Assembly (NCBI RefSeq): GCF_016859285.1
Contig: NC_053416.1
Coordinates: 11,198,501-11,262,500, forward strand
Origin: Xiphias gladius
Lineage: Eukaryota > Chordata > Actinopteri > Istiophoriformes > Xiphiidae
DNA length: 64,000 nucleotides
Direction: 5' to 3'
Of the stretch, positions 42,901 to 55,483 are shown piece by piece (position 1 is the stretch's first letter; each line of letters begins with the position of its first letter). Position numbers and translations under genes: made by a program. A model generated the notes under the pieces. The model ran no database searches and was not told the DNA's origin. It saw only the letters and a list, made by a program, of their open reading frames with translations.

Positions 42901-45853
42901 ACACTTGAGCATGTCCGTTCTGTATTGTGACATAGGTATTTGTTATATCATCAGGGTGCAAGAAGGTTAGCCTGACCTAAACACATCTTTCTTTTTTCTA
43001 GTGCTGAAGGAGTCGAAGGGGCTGAACCATCTCCTTGTCTTTCTGCTCCTGACAGCCTTAAACCTCAGTACACAGACCTGCAGAGCAAAACTGACATCAC
43101 TGAGAAGAAGGTAATTATTAATTCATTCAAAATAATGGTTGGTTTTGGTCCAAAGTTCCTCACCACACACGTAATGTGTATGTTTTAATAATGAAATCCT
43201 TTACCAATTCCTCATGACAGAGAATTGGAAGTATTATTTCACAATCAGAACAGAGATAAGCCAATACAAAGATATCACAACAAAATAAATGAGACCAGTG
43301 TGTAGCTTTACTAATACAGACAATATATGTCTAAAATTGTCTCTCTGTCGTAAAAATGAAGACAGACCAGACAAGATGGCAGGGCAAACAGAACTTTTAA
43401 CTAAACACTTTGAACTGTCATCTCGTTGTGTTTTTCTTTTTCAAACACAAACTTGGTGTTGATTTCATATGGATACCATGTAGATGCTATTTGGCCTTAA
43501 GTAGATTAATTTCAAGCACAGATAGCTGTCTCTCTTATCACATGATGCACCGTCTGCCTCTTATCGGTGTCTTCCACTTGTCTAATGTTTGATTTAGCAA
43601 ATAGCCCCCCTCCTTCCTCCTGGCGGACCTGAACATTCACTTTTTTTTTACAGTATACTTTTGTATTCTCCCCCCACATTTTTTCTACTTATCAATATTT
43701 TGTAGCATCATTGCCTAAAATCTCTCACACATTTCCCTTCTCTGCTTGAATGAACAGCATCTATTAGTGTTTTATATTGAGGAGCGTCTGCGTTCACTGG
43801 AAGAGATGCGTGGCGCCCTCCAGGCAGAGATTCAGGAGAACATGGCCCGCGGGGAGGCTCTGGAGGTGCTGGTCAGCGAGCGCTGTCTGCCAGTGGAGCT
43901 GGAGAGGTACAACCTCTTCATAGGAGACCTGGAGAGGGTAGTCAGCCTGCTCTTGTGCCTCTCTGCTCGGCTGGCCAGGGTGCAGAACGCCCTGAGCACC
44001 GTGGACCAGCACACAGATGCTGAGGAGAAGGTGAGGGACCAAAACCTTGTTTGTCCAGCCCCTTTTCCGGGGATCAGTTGGTTCATAAATTAGGTCTTGA
44101 GATTCTGTAGAAAAGAATTTATTGCTCTAATTTTTTGTCATGTTGAATAATTGTCTGATAGTAATCTACTTGCCAGCAGCGTGTTTTCGGCTGCTAGTTC
44201 TCAAAAACATAGTGTTTGTTCACAACTCGCATCACACAAGCTGTAAATCTCTGGCAAAAAATGTATAACTGTAATTTAAAGGCATCACTGCTGCCCCTTG
44301 TTCCTTTGCCTTCTCTCACAGTAAAAAGAACTGATATTGTGAATGTGAACTTGAGGCATACTCTGACTGATATTTGGGGTTAACAGTCAGCTGGATCAGT
44401 TAAATAAGATGTGATTAAAAAATGATTTACTGATGTTCTCAGCATATCATGATCCCAGTAACAATCATGCCTCTTACCCCTGCGGTTGTTTACACATACA
44501 CAGTAATGCATGCGAGTACAAGCATACTGTCAGCGAACGCTCTTGGGCGAACATAACTCAAACGATTCACCGCCTCTCATTTAGAACGTCTGGCGAAAAG
44601 ACGACCAAGCGTTAGAAGTGCGGGGCTGCTCCTATGCCGTCAGCTATACTCTCGTTCTGTGTACCTTTTTAGAACAGCAAACATGCCACTTGGGGGAAGT
44701 TGAAGGGCGACCTTAATGGAGTCAAGGTTTCCCACTGTGTGGAATTCCAAAAATGGTGTCAGGTTTATCTGAGTTTAATTGGCCGTTTTTATCTTATCTG
44801 TGTTTGAGCCACAACATTAATCAGACATTTGAAGGTTATTTTTCATATACTGCAGTTGCATCTTAGGTAGCTGCCATTCATGAAAATGTGATTACTGTTT
44901 GTCATTCAGGTCTTTATTCCAAATATCATTTTATTTATTTCCTGTTGAATTAATCAAAGAATCTAAGATCATTGTGAGTAGTGTCACAGGATCTGACTTG
45001 AGCCCTGAGCTGTGCTTTGTTTTCCCACTGAATATCCTGTTTTATTATGCGTCCCGGTATTTTCAGCATCAATTTATGTTTGCATGGATGCATTAGATTT
45101 CTAGATTTACCCCTGAAAGGTCTCTTTGTTAGTTTGTCCATCTGTAAAAGCCCATGAACGTGCTGCATACTGAGGGCTTGGTAGAGGCTCATTTGTTTTC
45201 TTGCTGTTATCAGCAACACTGGTATTTACACTGACTCACCGAAACTCCAGCCCGGTTTCGATGACATTTGTATCTACCCTGCCCTCTGTTGACATAAGGA
45301 AACACTGCGCCTCGTGGTCTGTGGCTGTTTGAAACACGATCGAACAACTTTCACGGCTTGAGTGACAAACTACCGTTCAATTAAGTGAAAAAATGAAACC
45401 CAAAAATATGACAATTAAGCTTTTTGACATGATTAATTTTCAGATTGTGTTTAAGATATCTTGATATTCTATCCTTGGATAAGTATAGCACATATTATAT
45501 TCAGAACATTACACCGAATGAATCGACACCGAAATAAGGTTATTATCTATGTCAGGTATGATTTATCATCTTAGTCCTCTCTTCATCTGTCCACCCAGCA
45601 ATCTCTGGACAGTCGCCACCGTCTGCTGTGCAAACAGAGGGAGGACGCCAAAGATCTGAAGGATAACCTGGACCGGAGAGAGAACCTGGTCTCCACCTTC
45701 CTGTCGCGCCAGCTGTCCGCTGAGCAGCTGCAGGACTACCGGCGCTTCGTCCAGACCAAGGCCTCGCTGCTCATCCGGCAGAAGGACCTGGAGGAGAAGC
45801 AGAGGCTGGGAGAGGAGCAGCTGGAGGCTCTTTCCACCAGCCTGAATCTGTGA
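36974..45853 (+). CDS. shroom1: Shroom family member 1 (actin-binding cell-shape regulator), eight coding exons
   Basis: Coding exons: 36974-39702, 39813-39999, 40356-40408, 40860-41513, 41682-42278, 43002-43110, 43758-44030, 45599-45853 (TGA). All junctions are GT-AG and in frame, giving 1,618 residues. There is no PDZ domain, as in other Shroom1 proteins. The ASD1 actin-binding region is near residues 628-770, with [18 protein letters not shown] and [20 protein letters not shown]. The ASD2 coiled-coil domain covers about 1349-1615, from [20 protein letters not shown] through [19 protein letters not shown] to [20 protein letters not shown]. Known for the family: ASD1 binds F-actin, and ASD2 binds Rho kinase and drives actomyosin contraction. 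The protein is near twice human SHROOM1's length and closer to frog Shroom1 (APX). The start has a TAA directly upstream in frame; Met11 is an alternative start. Its order before sowaha and septin8 supports shroom1 over shroom2-4. Confidence 0.93.
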
Positions 45854-47425
45854 GGCGAGGAGAGGCAAAAAAACCCTGGATTTCTCCTTGCATCCTTTAA
45901 TTGCCTTGAAAGAGGATGTGTAGAGAGTTTTGTCTGCGCTTTGCTGGTTCAGTTTGCCACATTCAGACACAGGACATGGATTATAAGTGGTCTAGCTGGT
46001 ATCTCTAACCCTTTGCACCCTGTCACAACTTTCTTTTATCCTTTTAAAAGAGTTTGACCGGGCTAAAGGGGGAAGCCATCAACCCAACCCTGCTCTTCTC
46101 TCATAGCGATAGGCTGTACATGAGGTGAGCAATAGAGACTGTTGAGACTGAAGCGCGTTGTCTTTCTGTCATTCACAGAGGGTGCCCAGAAGGCTCACCC
46201 ACCCGCCCAGCGCTGTTCTCAGTCTGCACAATCTGCAGTGTGCATCTGAAGACTCGTCCCCTTCTGTTGTACATGTTTCCTTCGACTTTAAACAGAAAAC
46301 TGAGCTTTTCTGTTTTTTTTCCTGTGTGCCTTGGTGTTGGTGTTGCTGTGGAACATGTTCCATTAGCGCTGCTGTGTGGAAACTCTGCGTCCCGTTAGCA
46401 ATTCAGTACCTGTCCTTTTTTCATTAAGATGGTAGTACTACAGCCCTGTGTCTGCACCTGTGGAAACCTATTATAAGCTTTAAGATTGTACTTTGAACAG
46501 TAAGAAGGCTTCAGTGAAAAAGAGTGGCCTGAGAGGGGGTGATGTCAGTAAAATGTACAGTAGATGTAGATTTAATCTTTTTTTGTTGTTTTAATGTTCT
46601 TATTTTTAATGTGTTTCAAATTAAGGCACTAAAAACCAAAAAAGGTGAATGAAAAAAAGCACTTTGTAATGATACATGCATGCACATTTCTTCAAATCAG
46701 ATTTGTTTTCAAAATAATTTCAAGCGAAAGCCTTACTCCATCCAGTTAAACGATATTTTTATTTTATTTTGTTTGTTTTGTCAATAATTTGAAATAGGAA
46801 TGTTGACATTTTGTTTTATGAAAGGTACATGAGCACATCCAGCAAGATTGCGGATTGTGTACAAATACGTTTTGCAACTAAATTCATACTTCATGTTATT
46901 AAGTTTTGATGATTTCATGTTGGAACAGTTCCTCACACAGAGGTGCTAAACCCATTTAAAGCAGTTTATAAGTAAGCAGCAATTATATCACTGGGTGTTT
47001 TTCTCCCAATGTCCCTTTGTTGCAGAAGTGACACGTGATACTTGAAATACTTTTTTTTTTTTTTTTTAAATAATAGGAAAGTCCACAATCTTCACTTCAG
47101 GTGTCTTAAACTAATTTTCTATTCACTACCTCCTCAGCGTTGCCCCTTTTAGACACATATAACCTTTAAGTTCATTTAAATATAAACATTAGTGTCTAGT
47201 TAAAAAGCTCTTCTTGATAGCCCTGGATGGAAACACTCTTGAATCAAATTACTTTCCCCACAAAAGAATCTCACATTTTTAAATTGCATCTGTGTTTCCT
47301 CGTTAATATTTGTAATTAGATTTGATAGATGTATTAATTTCTTTTGTACTGAATCTTCAACCAGACACATCGAAGAGTTTTTTAAAGAGTGATGTGAGCT
47401 GTTGCTCGACATCAGAATATGTGCG

Positions 47426-47478
<53 letters not shown>

Positions 47479-48440
47479 CTCGAGATTGTGAATGTCTTAA
47501 TTTTGTGCGTGTAGAGGTTAAGATGTTGAACAGAAAGACAGAACTTCTCTCGGTGTTTGCTGTGTTACGTTTTCAACAAAACTCTCATGAAGTCATAAAA
47601 TGATCAGAAGTCATAAAGTGATCCAGTGTATGGGTTGACTCTTGCGGATGTGATATTTATGTAATAACGACCACAAAGAGGCAGAGCATCATTAGAAGCC
47701 TCCACATAAAAAAAAAAATCCTTTAAATAAAGTCAAACCAAGTGGACAAGTAAACAATGAAAGCCGGTTTTCGGAAAGAGGAAACTCTTCTACCCTTAAA
47801 GATGTTTTTGTGTTTTACCACCACCGCCAATAGCCCTAAAACATTTCTCTGGAGATTTACGACTCTGTCCCTTAGTTTGCTAAACAAATGTATGTTTGTT
47901 TTGGCCTTTGTGCTGACGCAGGGCTGAGGGGTTAGAAAGACTCTCGTGTTGTTCCCTGCAGCCCGCTGGAATTCCTGAAGTATGCAAAAGACCAGCATTT
48001 TTGAGAAAGAGGTGACTGGGGGAGTAAGCAGGGAAAATGCTTCCACAAAGGAGCAGCACATGGATAAATACTCATTCTACTTGTTGCTGTGTGTGTGCAT
48101 ACAATGAACATTTGACATCAACAGAGGTTGCAGAAAAGGGCCCTGTTTTTGAAGTGGGATTATATTTGTTTGTTGGGGGATTTTGTTCCCAATACTGACA
48201 TTGGAGGCGTGTGACAACGATACGATCAGATTCTGTTTTAAACCCAAGAAGGAAAGATATATTTCAGTGAGTCCCAGCTGATGGGATGACAGCAGACAAA
48301 TATCCAAATCCCCTTTTTCTGGTGTTTTTCACAACTGTTTTCTGTTGCGAGTTTGAGTTGTGTTTCCGTGCCTGTTTGGAGTTGTAAATTCCATGATGTT
48401 TGTAATATTGTGAATAAATTAAGCTCTCCCTCTCCTTCTT
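45854..48440 (+). other. shroom1: probable shroom1 3' untranslated region
   Basis: AATAAA lies at 47,726-47,731 and at 48,413-48,418. The second is followed by a T/C-rich stretch and is the likeliest main end, giving a 2.6 kb 3' UTR. A (TG)n microsatellite lies inside at 47,430-47,475 and a T-run at about 47,050-47,067. No coding exon is seen. Extent is inferred. Confidence 0.5.
47430..47475. repeat. (TG)n microsatellite
   Basis: About 45 bases of uninterrupted TG, within the probable shroom1 3' UTR. Confidence 0.95.
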
Positions 48441-49370
48441 GGCGTTTTACATTGCTTCTTTTTCTTCCACAGTGAACCTGTCTAAAGTCACAAGCACCTT
48501 TTTGCCCAAATCAGAAAACACTTGACACACTGGGAGCGGTAAACAGATGCACACAGACACATTCAGCCAGACCTGTAGCAAACAAATGGTACAGGAGAAT
48601 CACATCAAGTGCAAGACATGACAGACTACACGTAGATCTTCGAATACAGGCTACATTAAATATTTATGGGAAGAGTGACCTACGTTTGGTGCTGATATTG
48701 CAGGATTCAAGGTGTGAGAACAGTGAAGTTTTGATATTTTGTCACATTATTTCAGTTAAACCAATTAAATACTCTTGTTAACTTTCATATTTTGGCCTTC
48801 CTTCTACTAAAGCTCTGACGTTTCCTCAGTAGTTGAGGCTTTCCAGGTTTGGTTATTTGTGTCAGAGTTCGTCTCTGCCCTCTGTAGGCACATCAACACA
48901 CTGCCTCTGAGAATCCAGTAATTTACTGTCAATGAAATCTTCGTGTAATCAGTTTCCTCTGTCTGCATTTTCATTAAAAAAAATTTTTATATTTTAAAAA
49001 TGACACTTTTAAAAAAACAAGTGTTTTAAATAATATTGTACACAGACAGGCCCATATAGAGGATAGAAAAAATGCCTGTGAATGGAAGAAGGAGAATTGT
49101 TTTAGAAGTTTCAGACGCTCTTTTGCTCAACTGGATTATGTGAGTTTTTAAACTCAATATCGAGAGTGTTGCCTCTACGGTAATCCTAAAAATGTTTTAT
49201 ATAAAGTGGGAAAATGTGTCATATAATTGAAATCTGCACTCCCCTGCACTCAGTCTCATATTTAAAACCGACATGTTTCATCACAGAGGCAACTGCTGGG
49301 TATAAATGTGTCTGTATCTTGAAACAAGGTGAAATAAGGCTAGAAAATTACAGCCAACAGGGTTGGCTTC
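48440..49370. other. intergenic, nothing recognised
   Basis: AT-rich spacer between the shroom1 3' end and the first foldback repeat. No exon or repeat recognised. Confidence 0.5.
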
Positions 49371-49374
49371 AAGG

Positions 49375-49880
49375 GAATAATTTGACTTTTTGGGAAATGC
49401 ACTTTACAGAATAAGAAGATTGATACCACTCTCATGCTTGTATGGTAAATATGAAGAGGCTGCCAGCAGCAGGTTAGCTTAGCTTAGCATAAAGACTGGA
49501 AACAGAAAAAAAAAGTTAGTCTGCCTCTGTCCAAAGGTAACTAAATCTACCTTCTATATTTTGTCATTTTTGTTCAAATTAAACAAATGAGATATAATTT
49601 GTCAATTAGTGACCTTTAAAGATGCTGGTGGGTTGATTTTGTTAACTTCGGACGAAGCCAGGCTAGCGGTTTCCCCCTGCTACCAGTCTGTATGCTAAGC
49701 TAAGCCAAGCGATCCGGCTGCTGGATCCAGCTTCATGGTGAACAGACAGACACGACTGTGGTATCAATCCGCTCATCCAACTCTCTGCAATGCGAAAAAC
49801 AAGCTTATTTCACAAAACATCTCCCACTGCTGTAAGAAAAACATTAGATTTTGACATGTTGAGGGAGGTATATTTCCAGT
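49375..49880. repeat. foldback interspersed repeat (TTAGCTTAGCTTAGCATAAA type), longest copy
   Basis: The left arm has GACTTTTTGGGAAATGCACT, GATACCACTCTCATG, TTAGCTTAGCTTAGCATAAA and GACTGGAAAC. The right arm has the inverted partners: CCAGGCTAGC, ACCAGTCTGTATGCTAAGCT, GTGGTATCAATC and ATCCAACTCTC. The whole is a long imperfect hairpin, a layout known for non-autonomous foldback elements. By recollection it is very common in percomorph genomes. Confidence 0.8.
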
Positions 49881-51435
49881 AACCAGTCTGTCTTCCATCT
49901 CTCTTGTCTCTGTATGCCTCTCTGCCCTCATTTGTTCAACCTTACAGTTGAAGGCTATCCAGTTTGTTTGTCAGCAACAACAAATGCTTACTTAGAGAAT
50001 GAACAGAGGCAAATTGGAGAGGAAAACCCCGGGAGGGCAGCACTTAGTGTACTTTACGAACTACAAAACACTTTTAATCATATTCTCACCGAGGGCATCA
50101 GGGCCATAAAACACAACTCAGGGAATTCTAAACAAAATCTTTGTCAGACGCTAATTGCATGGTAATTAGGTTTAGCATTTTTATAAAGACAATGAAGGCG
50201 ATGTAGCATTTGGTGTTTGCATGCTGCAGACAATAAACGGGAGGGAACAGGATGGCCTGAATACTGCAGCAGCAGTTCTGTCGCACTGCTGGATAATCAG
50301 GAGCTTTGCTGCTGATAATCACCGACTGAGTCCTTCCGTCTCAGCAGTGATGCAGGGAAACGGAAAAATGGTGGATGCAACATGAACTTCAGCTGGGAGT
50401 CTACACCATGAAGGGGGCAAAAAGGGTTTGTTTGGGTTTTTTTGGTACCAAATAACTGTGATAAAATGGTCATAATATACAGTGTCGGCAGGAGGTCAGG
50501 AGGGTTATTCCTTGAGACCGCTGACTCAGTGATAACTCTGCCAGGTGCTCAGATTAGTGGCCCCAAAGCTCGCTTCTCAACCTGAAATCTGAACTCTCCA
50601 CAAGCGGGAATGTCCGCGCACCTTCGGTCTCCTCCTCCAACCGTCCCCTTACACAGCGCAGTTATGAAAAAGCCAAAATGATTTGATTGTGAAGCTGTAC
50701 TGGTTTTATATCGCCAGGATTTATTGCCTCTTCTTTCTTTGGGATCTCCTCTCTAACTGAGCTAAGTTAATGCCTGTTTATAACTATCTGACACGGGATT
50801 ATAGTTTACAATGAAAACACATTCCTCACCCTCCTCCTTACACTCAGTTATTTTGATGCTGTCACAGAAGTGTTATTTAAATGACGTTTTACCATTGAGG
50901 TCATAGTTAGTGGTGGTTTCGTACTGGGCTATTGAGAGGTGCTTCTAATATTCTGCCCCTCTCATCTATGTAAATGTGAACGACAAAAAAAATGACAAAA
51001 GACCTTTAACTGTACCTCAGTAATAAACCTGTAGTAGGATTTATGCATTTTCAACATTGTCACCAAAAAACTGAACGGTATGAGCTTTGTAAAGACAGAT
51101 GTTATGGCGGGACTGTTGTATTGGACTGCATTAGACTGCACTGACTAGATTGTACGTAGCAAAGGAGCCACGGAGAATACATTTCATGATAGGCAGGAGA
51201 TCGGACGTGTGTGTACGACCAAGTTCATGTGGACTTTAGTGGACTATACGGGCACTTCTTTTCTTCACCAAAATATACTGTAGCTCTCAGGTCTAATTTG
51301 TGTAGCGTTAATTTTACTTTAAAGACATTACAGATAAACACTGGATTGTGTCCAATACTTGAGTAAGAGGAGACACGTTTAATCAAGTCCTTCTCAGTAT
51401 TAACAGACATTGCTAAGATCACCTGATTACCCTAT
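49880..51435. other. intergenic, nothing recognised
   Basis: No exon, promoter or repeat recognised between the foldback copies; open frames are short and unlike known proteins. Confidence 0.5.
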
Positions 51436-51439
51436 AAAG

Positions 51440-51660
51440 GGATGGTTAGACATTTTGGAAAATTCATTTATTGACTTTCTTGCCGAGTCAGAAGATTGCT
51501 ACCACTCTAATGTCTGTAGGATAAATATGAAGCTACAGCTAGCAGCCTACAGCTATGTACTGAAGGCACAGACATGAGAGTGGTATTGATCTTTTCATCT
51601 AACTCTCGGCTTGAAAGTGAAGAAGGACATTTTCCCACAATGTTGGAACTTCATTCAGAA
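51440..51660. repeat. foldback interspersed repeat, short (internally deleted) copy
   Basis: GACTTTCTTGCCGAGTCAGA and ACCACTCTAATGTCTGT on the left pair with ACAGACATGAGAGTGGTAT and CTAACTCTCGGCTTGAAAGT on the right. The central TTAGCTTAGC part of the longer copy is missing, leaving a compact hairpin. The left arm lacks a TTAGATGA-like block present in the right arm. Confidence 0.8.
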
Positions 51661-51779
51661 ATTATGCAGGGTTGTAGTGTGTCAACATAACATGCTACCT
51701 TAATGTTTTCTGATACTGTGGCAATCCTCTGAGGCCCCGTCAGAACATTTTTATTTTAAAATGCCAAACTGGACACATT

Positions 51780-52000
51780 TCCCCCAAGTGATTCCACTCT
51801 CATGTCTGTGCGTTCGGTACCAGACTGAAGCCAGGAGGCAGTTAGCTTAGCTTATCTTAGCATTGAGACTGGAAGCAGGGGGAAACAGCTAGCCTGGCTC
51901 TGTCCAAATGATAGCAAATTAACACTAATTAATACATTTCAAAACAAGTATCTCTACTTTTTGGAACCTTAGTAGAAGGTACTGCTCACACTTCGATATA
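51780..52000. repeat. foldback interspersed repeat, left half only
   Basis: Starts near ATTCCACTCTCATGTCTG. It has TTAGCTTAGCTTATCTTAGC, GACTGGAAGCAGGGGGAAAC and AGCTAGCCTGGCTCTGTCC, then fades into unique sequence. No right arm is seen. Confidence 0.75.
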
Positions 52001-53225
52001 TTTATATAAACATAACACTTCATCGTATTAACAGTGAATTTTTTATGTGTCATTTAACGTTATGGTTATGCTGCCTCTTTTATCCAAAGGTTTCAAGTGT
52101 TCTTTCCACCACTCTGGCTCTTGTTCCTGACCATGTGTCGTGGCCTTGCTCCTCGCAGCAGCAGCAGCAGAAAGGAACATTTGCTTGGTAAAACCCCGAG
52201 GCCTGACGATGAAACATCGTCTTGACATAAAGGCAATGCATGTTTCTGGGGAAGTGACATCATGAGACACGCAAGAAACAGAGGGAGACGACTGGAGGCG
52301 GGGACAGTTGAGCAGTGGGAGAATGAGGGTGATGCGATTACTAAATGCTGCTATTCTTTGCCTCTGATTTTTTTGCTCTTCCAAACAAGTTGTAACCAAG
52401 CACATCATCTTCGACTCCTAGTTGGTAACTCATCTGTTGGGGAAAATGAACCAAGGCAGACAGGAAACAAGGAAGCAACATCAGCTCTAGAGTGCTGCTC
52501 TTCTCCTTCTGCCGCTTGTCGTCTTCATGTAGCTGCTCCGCCTGCCGGAGCCAGCGATGCTATCAACGCACACTTTCGGCCACACCTGTGCAAACACATT
52601 CAAACACACACTCATCCCAAGACAGTTGCTTATCTGGATGAATCACAGCCGTCTCAACAAGCCAGAAAATGGATCCAAGCGACATTTCACACGCATTTTG
52701 GCATGTATGGACGCATGTACAGGGAGTGTAATGATTTATGAAGCACCTGCACACACCTTTATGATTAATACACCCTCTGCCTTTTGTAGTAAAATTGATT
52801 GTAACTCAATGAAATCCAGTGTTTTTTCTCTCCCAGGGCATTTCAGTGGGAGTGAAGCAATGAAGAGGCGAGTCCTCTAAATCCCCCTCTGAGGGAAAAA
52901 AACATTTCACAGATTTTTATTCTTATTCTTAAATTTATTTTGTTGCTGCTACAGGTTTGATTCACCCATAAATCAACACATCCTCACTTTTTGGTTTATG
53001 CATGTCTACCTCTGGAAGTCGAGAGTATGACCACTTCACCGCTCTCGGTTCAGTTCTTACTCAGAGATGAAAACGCAGAGGAGAACAAGTCAAGTCTTGA
53101 TCTGTCTGTTCAATCAGTATGAAAATGTCTTGGTCGTAAATGACATTGTTGTTACTGATTCTTTTTTTTAAATCAAAAACAGATTGAGAGAGGATACATT
53201 GAAGAGAATATACATTTAAAAATTA
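52000..53225. other. intergenic, no supported gene
   Basis: Includes a short (CAG)n stretch at about 52,156-52,172. Overlapping open frames on both strands (the longest 159 codons, 52,262-52,741) show no domain. Downstream of the sowaha 3' end on the - strand. Confidence 0.5.
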
Positions 53226-53226
53226 A

Positions 53227-54040
53227 TTTATTATGAATGGATTTGTGAAAAGTCTGTAGTCCATTTAAAATCCCAATTAATGGGAATATATTGCACTTCC
53301 AAACTGGCAAAGGAAGCTCTGTGATATAAATGAAATAAACAGCCCAACTTGTGCTGCTACCTACTGGTTTAAGTGCTTCGTGAACTGAATGCTACAGTAA
53401 AAAAAAAAAAAAAAACTTAATTTAGAAAAACGGAAATTCATAGCAGTTGAAAATTAACACAAATGGAAAATCCACTATAAAAGGAACACAGTGTCAGTGT
53501 TCTGAAGAGAAAAACAGACGGGAAAGATACCGCCTTCAACAGGCCATAGGTGATGATTAACAACATGACTCACAGGACCCACGGTAATGTTCTATGAATC
53601 ATGTTTGATTCACACCTGGAAACACAATCTCACGATACAACTCATACTGATAACATAAAAACTATAACTCGACTTATTCAGAGTCAACGAAACATCTCCA
53701 GAAGTTTTCACCCGATGGCATCAGCCGTTCAAGTCTTGAGGATTTGATTTCCATTTTGAGGGAGACATCTGTTTTTGCAGATGTTGCTTTTATCTTAAAG
53801 AATAACTTGATTATCACTCGCACCGCACAACCAAAGTGTGCCTCTCATATCTGATGGGAATTAATGTCAGAAAATTTAAATAAGACATAAACACAAGAAA
53901 GGAATCATTGATTATTTTTCTGTTTTTGTCATTGTTAAAAAAAGGCCCAAAAATCAGAAGGATGTCAGTCAAATTCTTTGAAGGTTCCTGTTCAGTTTTC
54001 ACACTATTCCCTCATGACAAGGCTAGGAAGAGTTTTTCCT
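53227..54040 (-). other. sowaha: probable sowaha 3' untranslated region
   Basis: On the - strand the first clear AATAAA after the stop appears as TTTATT at 53,227-53,232, giving about 0.8 kb of 3' UTR. An A-run (T-run on the transcript) lies at 53,399-53,416. Extent is inferred from the hexamer only. Confidence 0.35.
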
Positions 54041-55483
54041 TTACATTAAGGCATCTGACACAACTCTTTGTCTGAATTCGCTGCTGCTGTCCTCTCTTTC
54101 CTCACTAGGGTCTTCGCTCAGGGAGTAAAATCCTGGCCTCTGCTTGTGCTTCTTCCTTTGGCCTGTCATGTTTGGCTGGAAGAGACGGCTTATTGAATGC
54201 AGGCCCTTGGAGAGATCTGGGAACAGGTCCAGCTCTTCCTTCTCAGACAGGGCCCTGTCCCGAGCCTGCCTGGCTTTGGGTCCAACCAGCATCTCTCTCA
54301 CAGTCCCAGAAATTCCTTTGTGCAGATAGTGGTAGGCCTTCTTCCCGCAATTGTCCCTGATACTTACATCAGCCTGGTACTCCCCCACCAGCATGGCCAT
54401 GATGTACTCCTGGTCGTGCAAGGCGGCAATGTGCAAAGGAGTGTATCCGCCGTGTGTTTTTGCGTTAATGTCAACATCAACTCCTCCTTTCCTCGATAGG
54501 TCAATAATCTTCACAAGCATTTCACTGTTTCCACACTTGGCTGCCCAGTGCAGAGCGGTGAACCCTGACATGAAGTCCCTCTTCTCGGCCAGCTGGCTGT
54601 CTCTCAGCAGCAGGCCGTAAACCTGGCTCCAGTGGCCGGTGGCACACTTGACAAGCCATTCATGCTCTGACTGCTCAAGGGGAACCATGGAGGGAATCCT
54701 TGTGTCTTTGTGCTCCTCCGACGCATTGGTGCTCTTCACCGCCCCCCGTGGCTGGGGGGAGCTGATGCTGCTGACTGACAGGGATCTTCTCTTGTTCCTG
54801 GAGGCATCCATTTTCGGACCTTCAGGAGGATCATCTGGCTCCACCATCAGTTTGTGGATCTCCACCCTGGTGGCGCTGGGTGGCATTCTCAGAGGCAAGG
54901 CGTAGGGTTTGCTCTGGATGGTGGTGGGCCCATTCACCGCACCCCTTCTCGAGCAGCTGTCTACATTTGTTTCCTGCTTCTGGATCTCAAAATTCAGCAT
55001 CCTTTTAACTCTATTATCTGTATATTTGCTCCTCTGCAGTGCCAGCTGTATAGCAGACAGCAGTTCCGTGGGATTGTCACTACTTTCGCTTGCCTGTTCT
55101 TGGTCAGGTTCAGCAGCAGCCGCTCTCTCCCCTCCTTCGGCCGCAGAGCTCTCCGTCCTCTCAGTCCGCGCAGGTGGGCGCTGCTGCTCACCTGTCTGCG
55201 GGGTCTCTTCATTTTCAGTCTTTTCCACACGGCCCTCCGCGGTGCGGACACTCTCCAACAAATGCTGATACGTTTTCCTGATGACAACGTACCGGACACC
55301 GTCGATTTCTCTGACGAAGGCGACGTTGTTGACAAAGGTCTTGAAAAGCTCCCTGTTCCGCTCTCTCTCTGCGGGATCGGCGCAGTCTATTGAACCTTTA
55401 AACTTACCCACTAAGTCGGACTTCTTCACTCTGCCCCCCCTCGCTATCAGCAGAGACAGGACGGATTCTTGCGTAAGAGACAT
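54041..55483 (-). CDS. sowaha: Sosondowah ankyrin repeat domain family member A, intronless
   Basis: A single 480-residue open frame from ATG 55,483 to TAA 54,041. Residues 1-75 form the family's conserved N-terminal winged-helix-like domain (VLSLLIARGGRVKKSDLVGK, then FVNNVAFVREIDGVRYVVIRK). Residues 90-270 are a Glu/Ser/Pro-rich linker with low sequence conservation. Ankyrin repeats lie at about 270-400, with TALHWAAKCGN (residues 309-319) and YTPLHIAALHDQEYIMAMLV (347-366) as clear repeat cores. A basic tail follows (GQRKKHKQRP, 441-450). Vertebrate SOWAH genes are typically intronless, and human SOWAHA is somewhat longer. Choice of A over B, C or D rests on position between shroom1 and septin8. 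Molecular role is poorly known; the ankyrin repeats suggest protein binding. It is head to head with septin8, 2.1 kb between start codons. Confidence 0.93.
   Translation of the reverse strand: MSLTQESVLSLLIARGGRVKKSDLVGKFKGSIDCADPAERERNRELFKTFVNNVAFVREIDGVRYVVIRKTYQHLLESVRTAEGRVEKTENEETPQTGEQQRPPARTERTESSAAEGGERAAAAEPDQEQASESSDNPTELLSAIQLALQRSKYTDNRVKRMLNFEIQKQETNVDSCSRRGAVNGPTTIQSKPYALPLRMPPSATRVEIHKLMVEPDDPPEGPKMDASRNKRRSLSVSSISSPQPRGAVKSTNASEEHKDTRIPSMVPLEQSEHEWLVKCATGHWSQVYGLLLRDSQLAEKRDFMSGFTALHWAAKCGNSEMLVKIIDLSRKGGVDVDINAKTHGGYTPLHIAALHDQEYIMAMLVGEYQADVSIRDNCGKKAYHYLHKGISGTVREMLVGPKARQARDRALSEKEELDLFPDLSKGLHSISRLFQPNMTGQRKKHKQRPGFYSLSEDPSEEREDSSSEFRQRVVSDALM

Noticed and set aside
52262..52741. 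159-codon + strand open frame
   Set aside because: No domain, mixed low-complexity composition, overlapped by open frames on both strands, no start context or splice partners. Chance is the simplest reading.
54854..55393. 179-codon + strand open frame
   Set aside because: Antisense shadow of sowaha coding sequence; sowaha on the - strand has clear domains.
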